Positions 30,911-39,994 of a DNA stretch of 64,000 bases are shown here, piece by piece. The DNA is from Streptomyces sindenensis (GTDB lineage: Bacteria > Actinomycetota > Actinomycetes > Streptomycetales > Streptomycetaceae), in NCBI RefSeq assembly GCF_014649035.1, contig NZ_BMSG01000008.1, positions 1 to 64,000 of the forward strand. The letters are read 5' to 3'. The notes beneath the pieces were generated by a model that did no database searches, was not told the DNA's origin, and saw only the letters and a list, made by a program, of their open reading frames with translations. Each line of letters begins with the position of its first letter. The stretch's first letter is position 1. Both the position numbers and the translations under genes were made by a program.

Positions 30911-31915
30911 TCAGTGCACCCGCACTCTCGGGTCGATGATGCTGTACGCGAGGTCGACCAGCAGGTTGATCAGCACGTACACCATCGCGATGAAGAGAAT
31001 GAACCCGACGAGGACCGGGTAGTCGCGGCCGTCGATCGCGGTACGGATGAAGGAGCCGATGCCGCCGAAGTCGAAGACGGACTCCGTGAGCACCGCACCG
31101 GAGAGCAGGCTGCCGGTCAGCAGGCCGACCGCGGTGATCACCGGCAGCAGCGCGTTGCGCAGCACGTGCCGGCCGCGCACGGTGCCCTTGTCGAGGCCCT
31201 TGGACTCGGCGGTACGGATGTAGTCCTCGCCGAGCACCTCCAGGACGCTGGCCCGGGTCATCCGGACGATCACGGCGAGCGGGATGGAGGCGAGGGCGAC
31301 GGCGGGCAGGACCAGGTGCGTGATCGCGTCCCAGCTGGCGTCGAACTCGCCGGTCAACAACCCGTCCAGTACCGCGAATCCGGTGACGTCGGTGGCGTTG
31401 ATGCCGGTGGTGAGGCGGCCCTGGCTGGGGAACCAGCCCAGCTCCACGGAGAAGATCCCGCGCAGCAGCATCGCCAGGAAGAAGACCGGGATGCAGATGC
31501 CGAGCAGCGATCCGGAGACCGAGGCGACGTCCAGCCAGCCGCCGCGCCGCTTGGCCGCCAGGTAGCCCATCGGGATGCCGACGGCGACGGCGATCAGGAT
31601 CGCGGCGACGCTGAGCTCCACGGTTGCCGGGAAACGCAGGGCGAACTCGTCCCACACCGGCTGGCCGGTCTGGGTGGAGGTTCCGAGGTCGAGCTCGAAG
31701 ATGCGCTTGAGGAAGCGCCAGTACTGGACGTGCACCGGCTCGTCGAGCCCGAGTGCACGGTTGATTCTCGCCACTTCGGCTTCGGTGGCCCGCTCGCCCA
31801 GGATCGCTGAGGCGGGTCCGCCGGGCAGTCGGTTCAGCCAGAGGAACAGCAGGACCGACAGGCCGAGCAGGGTGGGAATGAGCTGGAGAAGTCTTCTTAC
31901 GACGAGTCGCAGCAC
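30911..31915 (-). CDS. dppB: Peptide ABC transporter permease (DppB type)
   Basis: 334-aa permease. The GTG at 31915 gives 'MLRLVVRRLLQLIPTLLGLS', the standard DppB start, with AAAGGGG 8 nt upstream; an ATG frame beginning upstream is rejected. The EAA loop is 'YIRTAESKGLDKGTVRGRHV' and the last helix is followed by 'DLAYSIIDPRVRVH', a typical end. A strong hairpin separates it from dppA. Confidence 0.95.
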   Translation of the reverse strand: MLRLVVRRLLQLIPTLLGLSVLLFLWLNRLPGGPASAILGERATEAEVARINRALGLDEPVHVQYWRFLKRIFELDLGTSTQTGQPVWDEFALRFPATVELSVAAILIAVAVGIPMGYLAAKRRGGWLDVASVSGSLLGICIPVFFLAMLLRGIFSVELGWFPSQGRLTTGINATDVTGFAVLDGLLTGEFDASWDAITHLVLPAVALASIPLAVIVRMTRASVLEVLGEDYIRTAESKGLDKGTVRGRHVLRNALLPVITAVGLLTGSLLSGAVLTESVFDFGGIGSFIRTAIDGRDYPVLVGFILFIAMVYVLINLLVDLAYSIIDPRVRVH

Positions 31916-31945
31916 CCCGCATGCCCCTTTCTCACGTGCGTCGAT

Positions 31946-31990
31946 GCGGGTCCGCCCGGCCACCTGGTTGCTGTGGCCGGGCGGACCCGC
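31946..31990 (-). terminator. Intercistronic hairpin between dppA and dppB
   Basis: GCGGGTCCGCCCGGCCAC pairs perfectly with its complement (18 bp, 9-nt loop). It starts 10 bp after the dppA stop and ends 30 bp before the dppB start. In binding-protein operons such stems commonly protect or partly terminate the first transcript so that more binding protein than permease is made. Confidence 0.75.
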
Positions 31991-32000
31991 TGGTGTGCGA

Positions 32001-33671
32001 TTACTTGAAGGAGACCTCGGCGAAGTTCTCCTGCGTCAGCGGGGAGACCTTCGGCGGGTTGACGTTCTTGGCGAACGCGATGGCCGGGGGCGACGAGGAG
32101 ATCGGCACGCCCGGGACGTACTCGGCGATGGCCTCGTTGGCCTTCTTGTAGGCCTCGGTGCGGCCGGCCGGGTCCGTGACCTTCGAAGCGGCGTTCACGG
32201 CGTCGAAGACCTTCTGGTCCTTGAAGCCCCACTGCTTGTCCGGTCCGGCGAACCAGGTGCCGATGAAGTTGTAGCCGTCGTTGAAGTCACCGGTCCAGCC
32301 GAGCATGTGCAGGGCGCAGGAGCCCGCCTCGGTGGCGTCCAGGTAGTCCGGGGCCCACTTCATGGCCTTCGGCTTGACGGTGATGCCGGCCTTCTCCAGG
32401 TCGGCCTTCATCAGCTCGAACATGTCCTGCGGGGCAGGCATGTACGGGCGGGTGACCTCGGTCGGGTAGCAGAACTCGATGGAGAGCTTCTCCTCGCCGG
32501 CCTGCTTGAGGAGGTCCTTCGCCTTGGCGGTGTCGAACGGGTAGGTCTTCACCTTGTCCGAGTAGCCGGCGACCGTGTCGGGCATGAACTGGGTCGCGAC
32601 CTTGCCGCCCTCGGGCAGCTGGGTGTTGACGATGTTCTCGCGGTCGATGGCGTGGGTGATCGCCTGCCGGACCTCGGGCTTCTTCAGCGCCGGGTTGGCG
32701 GACTGGCTCATGCCGAGGTAGAAGATGTTGAAGACGTCACGGGTCGGAACCTCGTAACCCTCCTTCTCCAGCGTCGTCACATCGGCCGGCGCGACCAGGT
32801 CGTAGCCGTCGATGTCACCCGCCTGGAGCGCCTGACGGCGGGTCTCCTCGGTGGAGATGGTGCGGAAGACCAGGTTCTTCACCTTGGCCTTCTCACCCCA
32901 GTAGTCGTCGAAGCGCTCCAGGGAGACTTCCTTGTTCCCCTTGTTCCACTTGACGATCTTGTACGGGCCGGTACCGGCGACCGTGCCGGCCTCCTGGCTG
33001 TACTTGGGGTACGTGATCGCGTCGCCCTTGGCGGTCGCGTCCTGCTTCTCGTACTCCTTGATGGCCTTCGGCGAGTGGATCGCCAGGGCCTGGAGCGAGA
33101 AGCCGCCCGGCAGGTTCGCCGAGGGCTCGTTGACCTCGATGACGGCCGTGTTCTCGTCCTTGGCGGTGCAGGACTTGTAGTTGGGCTCGGGCGCCTCGGC
33201 GTCCTCGTTCTTCGCGAACCCGCCCATGATGGTCTGCCAGTAGTAGGAGACCGCGCTGGACTGGTACGTGCCCTTCCAGTTGAACCAGTGGTCGTAGTTC
33301 GCGCAGACCGCGGCGGCGTTGAACGCCTCGCCGTCGTGGAACTTGACGTTCTGGCGGAGGTTGAACGTCCAGACCTTGCCGGCCTCGTCGCTCGACCACT
33401 TCTCGGCGAGACCGCCGACGAGCTTGCTGCCGCCGGGCTCGTGCTCCAGCAGCGCCTCGAAGGCCTGACGGGTGACGCGGAACGTCTCGCCGTCGCTCGC
33501 GAGGGCAGGGTCGAGGGAACCGGGGTCACCGGCTCCGGCGAAGACGAAGGTGTCCTTGTCGCCACCCTTGGCGTCACCCCCGTCCCGATCGCTGGAACAG
33601 CCCGTGGCGACCAGACCGACAGCGACCGCCGTCGTGATCGCCCGGACAGCCCGGGACTTGAATATTCGCAT
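32001..33671 (-). CDS. dppA: Peptide-binding lipoprotein of the ABC transporter (SBP family 5)
   Basis: 556-aa extracellular solute-binding protein. Lipobox VATGC gives a lipid-anchored Cys near residue 24; the signal starts 'MRIFKSRAVRAITTAVAVG'. The family-5 fold is recognised from 'DPGSLDPALASDGETF', 'VKFHDGEAFNAAAV', 'GTGPYKIVKW' and 'RQAITHAIDRENIV'. It binds peptides outside the cell and delivers them to DppBC. The ATG at 33671 has GGGGTGG upstream. First gene of the operon; the upstream region carries a pair of AGTTAACAA repeats. Confidence 0.93.
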   Translation of the reverse strand: MRIFKSRAVRAITTAVAVGLVATGCSSDRDGGDAKGGDKDTFVFAGAGDPGSLDPALASDGETFRVTRQAFEALLEHEPGGSKLVGGLAEKWSSDEAGKVWTFNLRQNVKFHDGEAFNAAAVCANYDHWFNWKGTYQSSAVSYYWQTIMGGFAKNEDAEAPEPNYKSCTAKDENTAVIEVNEPSANLPGGFSLQALAIHSPKAIKEYEKQDATAKGDAITYPKYSQEAGTVAGTGPYKIVKWNKGNKEVSLERFDDYWGEKAKVKNLVFRTISTEETRRQALQAGDIDGYDLVAPADVTTLEKEGYEVPTRDVFNIFYLGMSQSANPALKKPEVRQAITHAIDRENIVNTQLPEGGKVATQFMPDTVAGYSDKVKTYPFDTAKAKDLLKQAGEEKLSIEFCYPTEVTRPYMPAPQDMFELMKADLEKAGITVKPKAMKWAPDYLDATEAGSCALHMLGWTGDFNDGYNFIGTWFAGPDKQWGFKDQKVFDAVNAASKVTDPAGRTEAYKKANEAIAEYVPGVPISSSPPAIAFAKNVNPPKVSPLTQENFAEVSFK

Positions 33672-33782
33672 GGGTCCACCCCTGGTTCGCCATGTGGTGA
33701 GGTTTGATGGCCGCACACTACAGACGGTGCCTGCCGCAAGAGAACAGTCCGGATAGCGGTGAGACCTAGTCGAGACCCGGAC

Positions 33783-33832
33783 AGTTAACAAACCGTCCAG
33801 TTCCGGGACATCCTCACGGGGGAAGTTAACAA
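33783..33832. promoter_or_regulatory. Two AGTTAACAA direct repeats upstream of dppA
   Basis: The 9-mer AGTTAACAA occurs at 33783-33791 and 33824-33832, 41 bp apart (about four helical turns), in an otherwise GC-rich 250-bp gap. Flanks GGACAGTTAACAAACCGTCC also form GGAC/GTCC pairs. Spacing and AT content suggest promoter or regulator-binding elements for dppA. Confidence 0.4.
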
Positions 33833-33897
33833 GCCGGACATCGAGGGGGGTTCGACGGAGGGTGACCGAGGGCGGAGCTCTTCCCCGCGACGGGGGT

Positions 33898-33932
33898 CCT
33901 TCGGTTCTGCGGGGCCCTTCGGCTCAGCGAGG
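33898..33932 (-). repeat. Short 18-nt repeat at the sseB-1 stop
   Basis: CCTTCGGTTCTGCGGGG (33898) and CCTTCGGCTCAGCGAGG (33916) are direct copies with 14 of 17 matches. The second contains the stop codon of the SseB gene. Confidence 0.55.
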
Positions 33933-34712
33933 AAGCGGCGGGTAGCCGTAGCCGGGCGCGGCGGCCTGCGCGGGGCCCGCCGGGGCGTGGGCCTCGCGGT
34001 CGTAGAACGGGCGCGTGTTGGCGCGCAGCCACATGCCGACCGGGTCGTACTCGTCGGACAGCGCGACGGTGGAGACCGGCAGCCCCTCGGGGACCGCGCC
34101 GACCGACTGCCGCATCATCTCGCGCGCCGATTCGACGGAGGCGCGGCCGGTGTCGTAGAGGTCGAGGCCGATCGCGAGATACGGGACGCCGACCGCGGGG
34201 TGCACCCAGGCGCGGCGCAGGGAGCGGATCGCGGGGGTGCGGTGGGCGTTCTGGGTGAGCAGGGCGTAGAACTGCGGGAGCTCGATGGCGGGTTCGCTCA
34301 GCCGGAGCGGTCCGGCGGGCAGCCGGTCCAGGCCGGTGGCGATACGGCGCAGATCGAGCCAGGGGATGCCGACGCCGCCCCCGGGGGCGTGCGGGTTGAG
34401 CCAGATGCCCCAGCGGTCGGGGAAGAGGGCGCGGGCGATGTCGCGTCCGGTGACCAGCTCGTGGGCACGGTTCCAGCCACTGGCGGAGAGCTCCTGGGCG
34501 GAGGTGACGCAGGGGGCGTACCCCAGGCCGTCGATCTCCATGTTCCCGTACTGGGCGTCCGGCGAGCCGGCCGTGCCGTGCCAGAGCAGCATCCAGATCC
34601 GGCCCTCGGCGACAGCGGAGAGCAGCTCCTCGTAGGCGTCGTAACGCCCGGGGGTCACCTGGCGGAGCACATGCTCCACCTTTCCGGCCGCCGCGGTGCC
34701 TGACGCACTCAC
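33924..34712 (-). CDS. SseB-family protein (first copy)
   Basis: 262-aa protein with an N-terminal SseB domain ('YDAYEELLSAVAEGRIWMLLW', about 18-38) and the 'GYAPCVTSAQELSASGW' and 'LWLNPHAPGGGVGI'-like stretches of the family, plus a second alpha/beta half. SseB ('enhanced serine sensitivity') proteins affect serine tolerance in E. coli; the molecular role is unknown. The GTG at 34712 is likely; starts further upstream are open. A paralogue follows upstream on the same strand, and serine/glycine genes lie 2-7 kb away. Confidence 0.82.
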   Translation of the reverse strand: MSASGTAAAGKVEHVLRQVTPGRYDAYEELLSAVAEGRIWMLLWHGTAGSPDAQYGNMEIDGLGYAPCVTSAQELSASGWNRAHELVTGRDIARALFPDRWGIWLNPHAPGGGVGIPWLDLRRIATGLDRLPAGPLRLSEPAIELPQFYALLTQNAHRTPAIRSLRRAWVHPAVGVPYLAIGLDLYDTGRASVESAREMMRQSVGAVPEGLPVSTVALSDEYDPVGMWLRANTRPFYDREAHAPAGPAQAAAPGYGYPPLPR

Positions 34713-34867
34713 CCTGGGTTCCGCCCCTCGTCGATCCGTCGCAGATCCGTCGCATTCACGCCATCGTTCCCGGGCACACGGGAGCGACCACGCCATCAAA
34801 CCAGCTTATGCGCCACTTCAGACACCGACTTGACGCCACGGTCCCGCGGCGCCCGGTCCCGGGGCTC

Positions 34868-34960
34868 TCGGTGGCCCTCACGCCGGTGGATACGATGGGC
34901 CCCCGGTGGCCTCCACGCCGACGGGTCCGGTGCCCTCAGTGGCCCTCGCGGCGGTAGAAC
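34868..34960 (-). repeat. Three diverged copies at the sseB-2 3' end
   Basis: GTGGCCCTCGCGGCGG at the coding end (about 34940) has related copies GTGGCCTCCACGCCG (about 34907) and GTGGCCCTCACGCCGG (about 34870), spaced 33-37 nt, in the non-coding flank. Confidence 0.5.
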
Positions 34961-35706
34961 GGGCGTACCTTCTCCCGCATCCAGTCGCCGACGAGGTCCT
35001 GGGCCACATCGAGCAGGACCAGGTTGACCGGCCAGGGCACCTGGACCCGGCCGAGCGCGCGGCCGATGGCGTCCATGGGGGCGCTCTGCCCCGCTCCGTC
35101 CCAGGTGGCGAACTCGACGCCGACGAAGAGGACCGGGTCGCCGCCCTCGATGCTGGCCAGCGTCCGGCGGGCGGTGCTCACGACTCCGGTGGCCTCGAAC
35201 TCCTCGGACACGGCGGTGAGGAAGTCGACCGGGTCGTGCTGCCAGTCCGGCTCGAACAGCCGGACCCGGCCGCCGGTGGCGGGCCCGTCCAGGGCGGTGC
35301 GGCCCGCCCGGCAGAGCTCGGCGACGGCGGGCGGCGGCAGCGGTATGCCGACGGCGCCGCCCGGGTTCACGGCGATGCCGACCTGCGGGGGCAGGCCGCG
35401 GGCGAAGTCGCGGGCGGGCGCGACGGTGAAGGACATGTGGCTGCCGACGCAGCTGAGGAACTGGGCCTCGGAGCTGAAGACGGGGACGAAGGCCGCGCCG
35501 TCGATCTCCATCATCGGCAGGTCGAGGTCCGCGCTCGCGGGGGTGCCGCCGTTCGGCAGGGGCACCCAGACGGAGCTGCGGCCGAGCACCTCGACGAGGC
35601 GGCCGCCCGCGTCCGGGACGCCGATCGAGGCCGACAGCACCTCTTCGAGCTCGTTGGCGGGCCACCCCTGCTGGGGGTGGGCCGGTGCGGGTGCCGGAAT
35701 GTCCAC
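34936..35706 (-). CDS. SseB-family protein (second copy)
   Basis: 256-aa paralogue of the preceding gene with the same order: 'MMEIDGAAFVPVFSSEAQFL', 'LPPQVGIAVNPGGAVGIPLP' and a C-terminal 'LGRVQVPWPVNLVLLD' section. Similarity to the first copy is clear in layout but sequences have diverged. The GTG at 35706 has GAGAGGG upstream; a TTG seven codons earlier is possible. Both genes are on one strand and probably co-expressed. Confidence 0.8.
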   Translation of the reverse strand: MDIPAPAPAHPQQGWPANELEEVLSASIGVPDAGGRLVEVLGRSSVWVPLPNGGTPASADLDLPMMEIDGAAFVPVFSSEAQFLSCVGSHMSFTVAPARDFARGLPPQVGIAVNPGGAVGIPLPPPAVAELCRAGRTALDGPATGGRVRLFEPDWQHDPVDFLTAVSEEFEATGVVSTARRTLASIEGGDPVLFVGVEFATWDGAGQSAPMDAIGRALGRVQVPWPVNLVLLDVAQDLVGDWMREKVRPFYRREGH

Positions 35707-35777
35707 TGGCTCTGTGCCCTCTCTCAACCGCCCGGGCCGCGCCGCGGCGGCCCTCTGCTCCGGCCAGCACCCTAACC

Positions 35778-36470
35778 TCAGCCGGCGGTGGAAGCTCCGG
35801 CGTCCGCGAAGGAGATCCGGCCGAGCGCCCCCGCGGACTCGCGGTCGAGCAGCACGGCGGAGGTGCAGCCGGCGGGCAGGAGGCCCTGTTCGGTGTCGCG
35901 GAGCAGCCGGGCCACCGCGTGCCGGTGGCGGGCGAAGGCGTAGCCGGAGACCCCGCGCCCGCGTGCGCGCTGCCCCTGCCGGGCCACCTCGGGCGTCACG
36001 TCGAGCAGGATCAGGTGGAGGGTGCGGCCCCGGGCGGCCGCGTGCCGGGCGAGCCAGCGGCGTACCCAGGTCTGGGTGCCGCAGTCGTGCACGACGACGG
36101 ATTCACCGGAACGCAGGGCTTTCCGGAGGCCGAGGTAGTGCGCGGCGCGCACGAGGGGGCGGTAGAGGGCGTAGGGCAGTAACCCGGGCATGGCGGCGGC
36201 CCAGCTGTCGCGGGTGTTCTGGGAGTCGATGGCACGCCCCTGCACGGCCCTGCGGATGAGGGTGGACTTGCCGCTGCCGGGGAGTCCGGAGACCACGACG
36301 ATGTCACCGGCGGCGAGATCGAGGCTGTGCGGGCCGTAGCCGGTGCGCCCGCGCAGGTCACGTACCACCGGCGCGCGGGTCCCCAGCAGCTCGCGCACGG
36401 GTGCGCCGGGCTGTGCGGGCATCGCGCCGTGCGCGACCCCCGCGGTCGGTACCGACCGCTGCAACGTCAT
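35778..36470 (-). CDS. P-loop ATP/GTP-binding protein (kinase-like AAA_33 type)
   Basis: 230-aa protein with Walker A GLPGSGKST near residues 62-70 and a Walker B-like VVVHD near 124. A lid-like Arg-rich helix follows ('ARQGQRARGRGVSGYAFARH'). The pattern is that of small kinases of the zeta-toxin/chloramphenicol-phosphotransferase-like group. Substrate unknown. The ATG at 36470 has AGGGGG upstream; the longer frame to 36782 overlaps the glycine riboswitch on the other strand and is rejected. Divergent from the gcv operon. Confidence 0.8.
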   Translation of the reverse strand: MTLQRSVPTAGVAHGAMPAQPGAPVRELLGTRAPVVRDLRGRTGYGPHSLDLAAGDIVVVSGLPGSGKSTLIRRAVQGRAIDSQNTRDSWAAAMPGLLPYALYRPLVRAAHYLGLRKALRSGESVVVHDCGTQTWVRRWLARHAAARGRTLHLILLDVTPEVARQGQRARGRGVSGYAFARHRHAVARLLRDTEQGLLPAGCTSAVLLDRESAGALGRISFADAGASTAG

Positions 36471-36654
36471 CGCCCATCCCCCTGCCGTCGGGTCTTGCAC
36501 GTCTGCCCCTGAAGTGTAAAGAAAAGGCAATACGGCACAACCGGCTTCGGGCCTGTCGGCGATGCCTTCACCTGCGGGGAGACCTGACCCCCCACTCTCC
36601 CCCGATGCGTGCGATGATGACCCCGCCAACTGCATACCGGCCGTTCGAATCCGC

Positions 36655-36880
36655 GCGGGAGAGTTCCGGCCACAGTGTGAGCCGGGCGCCGAAGGAGCAA
36701 GATCCTCCCTTGAATCTCTCAGGCCCCGTACCGCGTGGATGAGGCAGATCTGAAAAGCGAGTCGCCCCGCGACTCCACCCAAGGTGCAAGCCGAGCCCCC
36801 TGAACAGGGGCGCCCTCCGGGGGCACACCCCGTCAGGGGCTATCGGCGAACCTCTCAGGTTCCGATGACAGATGGGGAGG
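36655..36880 (+). promoter_or_regulatory. Tandem glycine riboswitch upstream of gcvT
   Basis: Two aptamers in series. The first has GGGAGAG (36657), GCCGAAGGAGCAAG (36678-36692) and TCTCTCAGG (36715-36723). The second has AGCGAGTCG, CACCCAAGGTGCAAGCCGAG (36776-36795) and the closing CGAACCTCTCAGGTTCCGATGACAGATGGGGA (its conserved core at 36847-36877). These are the conserved glycine-aptamer blocks in the order expected for cooperative tandem riboswitches. It ends about 40 nt before the gcvT ATG. The family usually turns expression on when glycine is high. Confidence 0.92.
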
Positions 36881-36920
36881 ATTTTCCGTCCTGACGTCGT
36901 CATGCCCTGGAGCCGTATCC

Positions 36921-38036
36921 ATGAGCACTGCCCCCCGTCTCACCGCCCTCGACGCTTTGCACCGCTCGCTCGGCGCCACCATGACCGACTTCGCGGGCTG
37001 GGACATGCCCCTGCGGTACGCCAGCGAGCGCGAGGAGCACAACGCCGTACGCACCCGGGCCGGTCTCTTCGACCTCTCCCACATGGGCGAGATCACCGTC
37101 ACCGGGCCGGAGGCCGCCGCCTTCCTGAGCTACGCGCTGGTGGGCAACATCGCCACCGTGGGCAACGGCCGGGCCCGCTACACGATGATCGTCCAGGAGG
37201 ACGGCGGGATCGTGGACGACCTGATCGTCTACCGCCTCGGAGAGACCGAGTACATGGTCGTCGCCAACGCGGGCAACGCCCAGATCGTGCTGGACGCGCT
37301 GACCGAGCGTGCCGGCGGCTTCGACGCCGAGGTGCGCGACGACCGGGACGCCTACGCGCTGCTCGCGGTCCAGGGCCCCGAGTCGCCCGCGATCATGAAG
37401 GCCGTCACCGACGCCGATCTGGACGGGCTGAAGTACTACGCGGGCCTGCCGGGCACGGTGGCCGGGGTTCCGGCGCTCATCGCCCGTACCGGCTACACCG
37501 GCGAGGACGGCTTTGAACTCTTCGTCGCGCCCGAGCACGCCGAGCAGCTGTGGCAGGCGCTGACCGAGGCCGGCGCGCCGCACGGCCTGGTCCCGTGCGG
37601 GCTCTCCTGCCGGGACACGCTGCGCCTGGAGGCGGGCATGCCGCTGTACGGGCACGAGCTGACGACCGCGCTGACCCCGTTCGACGCGGGCCTCGGCCGG
37701 GTCGTGAAGTTCGAGAAGGAGGGCGACTTCGTCGGCCGCGAGGCGCTGAAGGCCGCCGCCGAGCGCGCCGAGACCGCCCCGCCGCGCAAGCTGGTCGGCC
37801 TGATCGCCGAGGGCCGCCGGGTCCCGCGCGCCGGTTTCCCGGTCGTGGCGGACGGTCAGGTGATCGGTGAGGTGACCTCCGGCGCCCCCTCCCCCACCCT
37901 GGGCAAGCCGATCGCCATGGCGTACGTGGACGCGGCCTTCGCCGCGCCGGGCACCGAGGGCGTGGGCGTGGACATCCGGGGCACGCACGAGCCGTACGAG
38001 GTCGTCGCGCTGCCGTTCTACAAGCGCCAGAAGTGA
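36921..38036 (+). CDS. gcvT: Glycine cleavage system T protein (aminomethyltransferase)
   Basis: 371-aa T-protein that transfers the methylene group from the lipoyl arm of GcvH to tetrahydrofolate, releasing ammonia. Recognised from 'TALDALHRSLGATMTDFAGWD', 'LFDLSHMGEI', 'GYTGEDGFELF' and the late 'GEVTSGAPSPTLGKPIAMAYV'. Length is normal. Under the glycine riboswitch; gcvH and glyA follow in the same direction. gcvP (P protein) is not in the window. Confidence 0.97.
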   Translation: MSTAPRLTALDALHRSLGATMTDFAGWDMPLRYASEREEHNAVRTRAGLFDLSHMGEITVTGPEAAAFLSYALVGNIATVGNGRARYTMIVQEDGGIVDDLIVYRLGETEYMVVANAGNAQIVLDALTERAGGFDAEVRDDRDAYALLAVQGPESPAIMKAVTDADLDGLKYYAGLPGTVAGVPALIARTGYTGEDGFELFVAPEHAEQLWQALTEAGAPHGLVPCGLSCRDTLRLEAGMPLYGHELTTALTPFDAGLGRVVKFEKEGDFVGREALKAAAERAETAPPRKLVGLIAEGRRVPRAGFPVVADGQVIGEVTSGAPSPTLGKPIAMAYVDAAFAAPGTEGVGVDIRGTHEPYEVVALPFYKRQK

Positions 38037-38168
38037 TATCCCGGAGGGAACGGCGCATTCCGGGCCCTCCGCACCGGCACGCAGGCGTCACGGAAGTGAC
38101 GTACCTCCGTCTCACACCGCAAGACCACCGTTCATCAGCACTCCCCCGCGTACAGGAGAATTCAGGTC

Positions 38169-38546
38169 ATGAGCAACCCCCAGCAGCTGCGGTACAGCAA
38201 GGAGCACGAGTGGCTGTCGGCCGTCGAGGACGGCGTGGCCACGATCGGCATCACGGAGTACGCGGCCAACGCGCTCGGTGACGTCGTCTACGCCCAGCTC
38301 CCGGAGGTCGGTGACACGGTGACCGCGGGCGAGACCTGCGGCGAACTGGAGTCGACCAAGTCCGTCAGCGATCTGTACTCGCCGGTGACCGGTGAGGTGA
38401 CGGCGGCCAACCAGGACGTCGTGGACGACCCCTCGCTGGTGAACTCCGCTCCCTTCGAGGGCGGCTGGCTGTTCAAGGTGCGCGTCGCGGAGGAGCCGGC
38501 CGATCTGCTCTCCGCCGACGAGTACACCGCGTTCTCCGGCAACTGA
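38169..38546 (+). CDS. gcvH: Glycine cleavage system H protein
   Basis: 125-aa lipoyl carrier. The lipoylation lysine is K64 in '[15 protein letters not shown]', and the family start 'YSKEHEWL' is at 9-16. Shuttles the aminomethyl group between P, T and L proteins. It follows gcvT after 132 bp containing a CGGAGGG/CCCTCCG hairpin (38042-38071), so expression may be partly separate. glyA starts 20 bp later. Confidence 0.97.
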   Translation: MSNPQQLRYSKEHEWLSAVEDGVATIGITEYAANALGDVVYAQLPEVGDTVTAGETCGELESTKSVSDLYSPVTGEVTAANQDVVDDPSLVNSAPFEGGWLFKVRVAEEPADLLSADEYTAFSGN

Positions 38547-38565
38547 GACCTTAAGGGACCCCCTG

Positions 38566-39825
38566 ATGTCGCTTCTGAACTCCTCCCTCCACGAGCTGGA
38601 CCCGGACGTCGCCGCCGCCGTCGACGCCGAGCTCCACCGTCAGCAGTCCACCCTCGAAATGATCGCCTCGGAGAACTTCGCTCCGGTCGCCGTCATGGAG
38701 GCGCAGGGCTCCGTCCTCACCAACAAGTACGCCGAGGGCTACCCCGGCCGCCGCTACTACGGCGGCTGTGAGCACGTCGACGTCGTCGAGCAGATCGCGA
38801 TCGACCGGATCAAGGCCCTGTTCGGCGCCGAGGCCGCGAACGTCCAGCCGCACTCCGGTGCGCAGGCGAACGCCGCCGCGATGTTCGCGCTGCTGAAGCC
38901 GGGCGACACGATCATGGGCCTGAACCTGGCCCACGGCGGTCACCTGACCCACGGCATGAAGATCAACTTCTCCGGCAAGCTCTACAACGTGGTCCCGTAC
39001 CACGTCGACGAGAGCGGCACCGTGGACATGGAGGAGGTCGAGCGCCTCGCCAAGGAGTCCCAGCCGAAGCTGATCGTGGCCGGCTGGTCCGCCTACCCGC
39101 GCCAGCTGGACTTCGCCGCCTTCCGCCGGATCGCGGACGAGGTCGGCGCGTACCTGATGGTCGACATGGCGCACTTCGCGGGCCTGGTCGCGGCCGGGCT
39201 GCACCCCAACCCGGTGCCGCACGCCCACGTCGTCACCACCACCACGCACAAGACGCTGGGCGGTCCGCGCGGTGGCGTGATCCTCTCCACCCAGGAGCTC
39301 GCCAAGAAGATCAACTCGGCGGTCTTCCCCGGTCAGCAGGGCGGTCCGCTGGAGCACGTGATCGCGGCGAAGGCGGTCTCGTTCAAGGTCGCGGCGGGCG
39401 AGGAGTTCAAGGAGCGCCAGCAGCGCACCCTGGACGGCGCCCGGATCCTGGCCGAGCGCCTGGTCCAGCCGGACGTCACCGAGGTGGGCGTCTCCGTCCT
39501 CTCCGGCGGCACCGACGTGCACCTGGTCCTCGTCGACCTGCGCAACTCCGAGCTGGACGGCCAGCAGGCCGAGGACCGGCTCCACGAGCTGGGCATCACG
39601 GTCAACCGGAACGCCATCCCGAACGACCCGCGCCCCCCGATGGTCACCTCGGGCCTGCGGATCGGCACCCCGGCGCTGGCCACCCGCGGCTTCGGTGCCG
39701 AGGACTTCGCGGAGGTCGCGGAGATCATCGCCTCCGCGCTCAAGCCGTCGTACGACGCGGACGACCTGAAGGCCCGCGTCGCCGCGCTGGCCGAGAAGTT
39801 CCCGCTGTACCCCGGCCTGAAGTAG
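38566..39825 (+). CDS. glyA: Serine hydroxymethyltransferase
   Basis: 419-aa PLP enzyme converting serine and tetrahydrofolate to glycine and methylene-tetrahydrofolate. The PLP lysine is K229 in '[15 protein letters not shown]'; other family marks are '[11 protein letters not shown]' and '[15 protein letters not shown]'. Third gene of the riboswitch operon. A perfect 11-bp hairpin follows the stop. Confidence 0.98.
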   Translation: MSLLNSSLHELDPDVAAAVDAELHRQQSTLEMIASENFAPVAVMEAQGSVLTNKYAEGYPGRRYYGGCEHVDVVEQIAIDRIKALFGAEAANVQPHSGAQANAAAMFALLKPGDTIMGLNLAHGGHLTHGMKINFSGKLYNVVPYHVDESGTVDMEEVERLAKESQPKLIVAGWSAYPRQLDFAAFRRIADEVGAYLMVDMAHFAGLVAAGLHPNPVPHAHVVTTTTHKTLGGPRGGVILSTQELAKKINSAVFPGQQGGPLEHVIAAKAVSFKVAAGEEFKERQQRTLDGARILAERLVQPDVTEVGVSVLSGGTDVHLVLVDLRNSELDGQQAEDRLHELGITVNRNAIPNDPRPPMVTSGLRIGTPALATRGFGAEDFAEVAEIIASALKPSYDADDLKARVAALAEKFPLYPGLK

Positions 39826-39856
39826 CACCTGGCCTGCGGTTCCGCGCATCGTGACG

Positions 39857-39893
39857 GGGCACCGCGCACACTGGAGAGGTGAGCGCGGTGCCC
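39857..39893 (+). terminator. Hairpin terminator between glyA and sdaA
   Basis: GGGCACCGCGC pairs perfectly with GCGCGGTGCCC around a 15-nt loop, 31 bp after the glyA stop. It would end the gcv-gly transcript before sdaA. Confidence 0.7.
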
Positions 39894-39994
39894 TGTTCCT
39901 TGCCTCCGTCGGTCCGTCTCATCCCGCTTGCCCCGCTTGTCCCGCACCACCCAGGCAGACAACGGCGTCTTCCCACCCCCCAAGGAGTCCTCCC

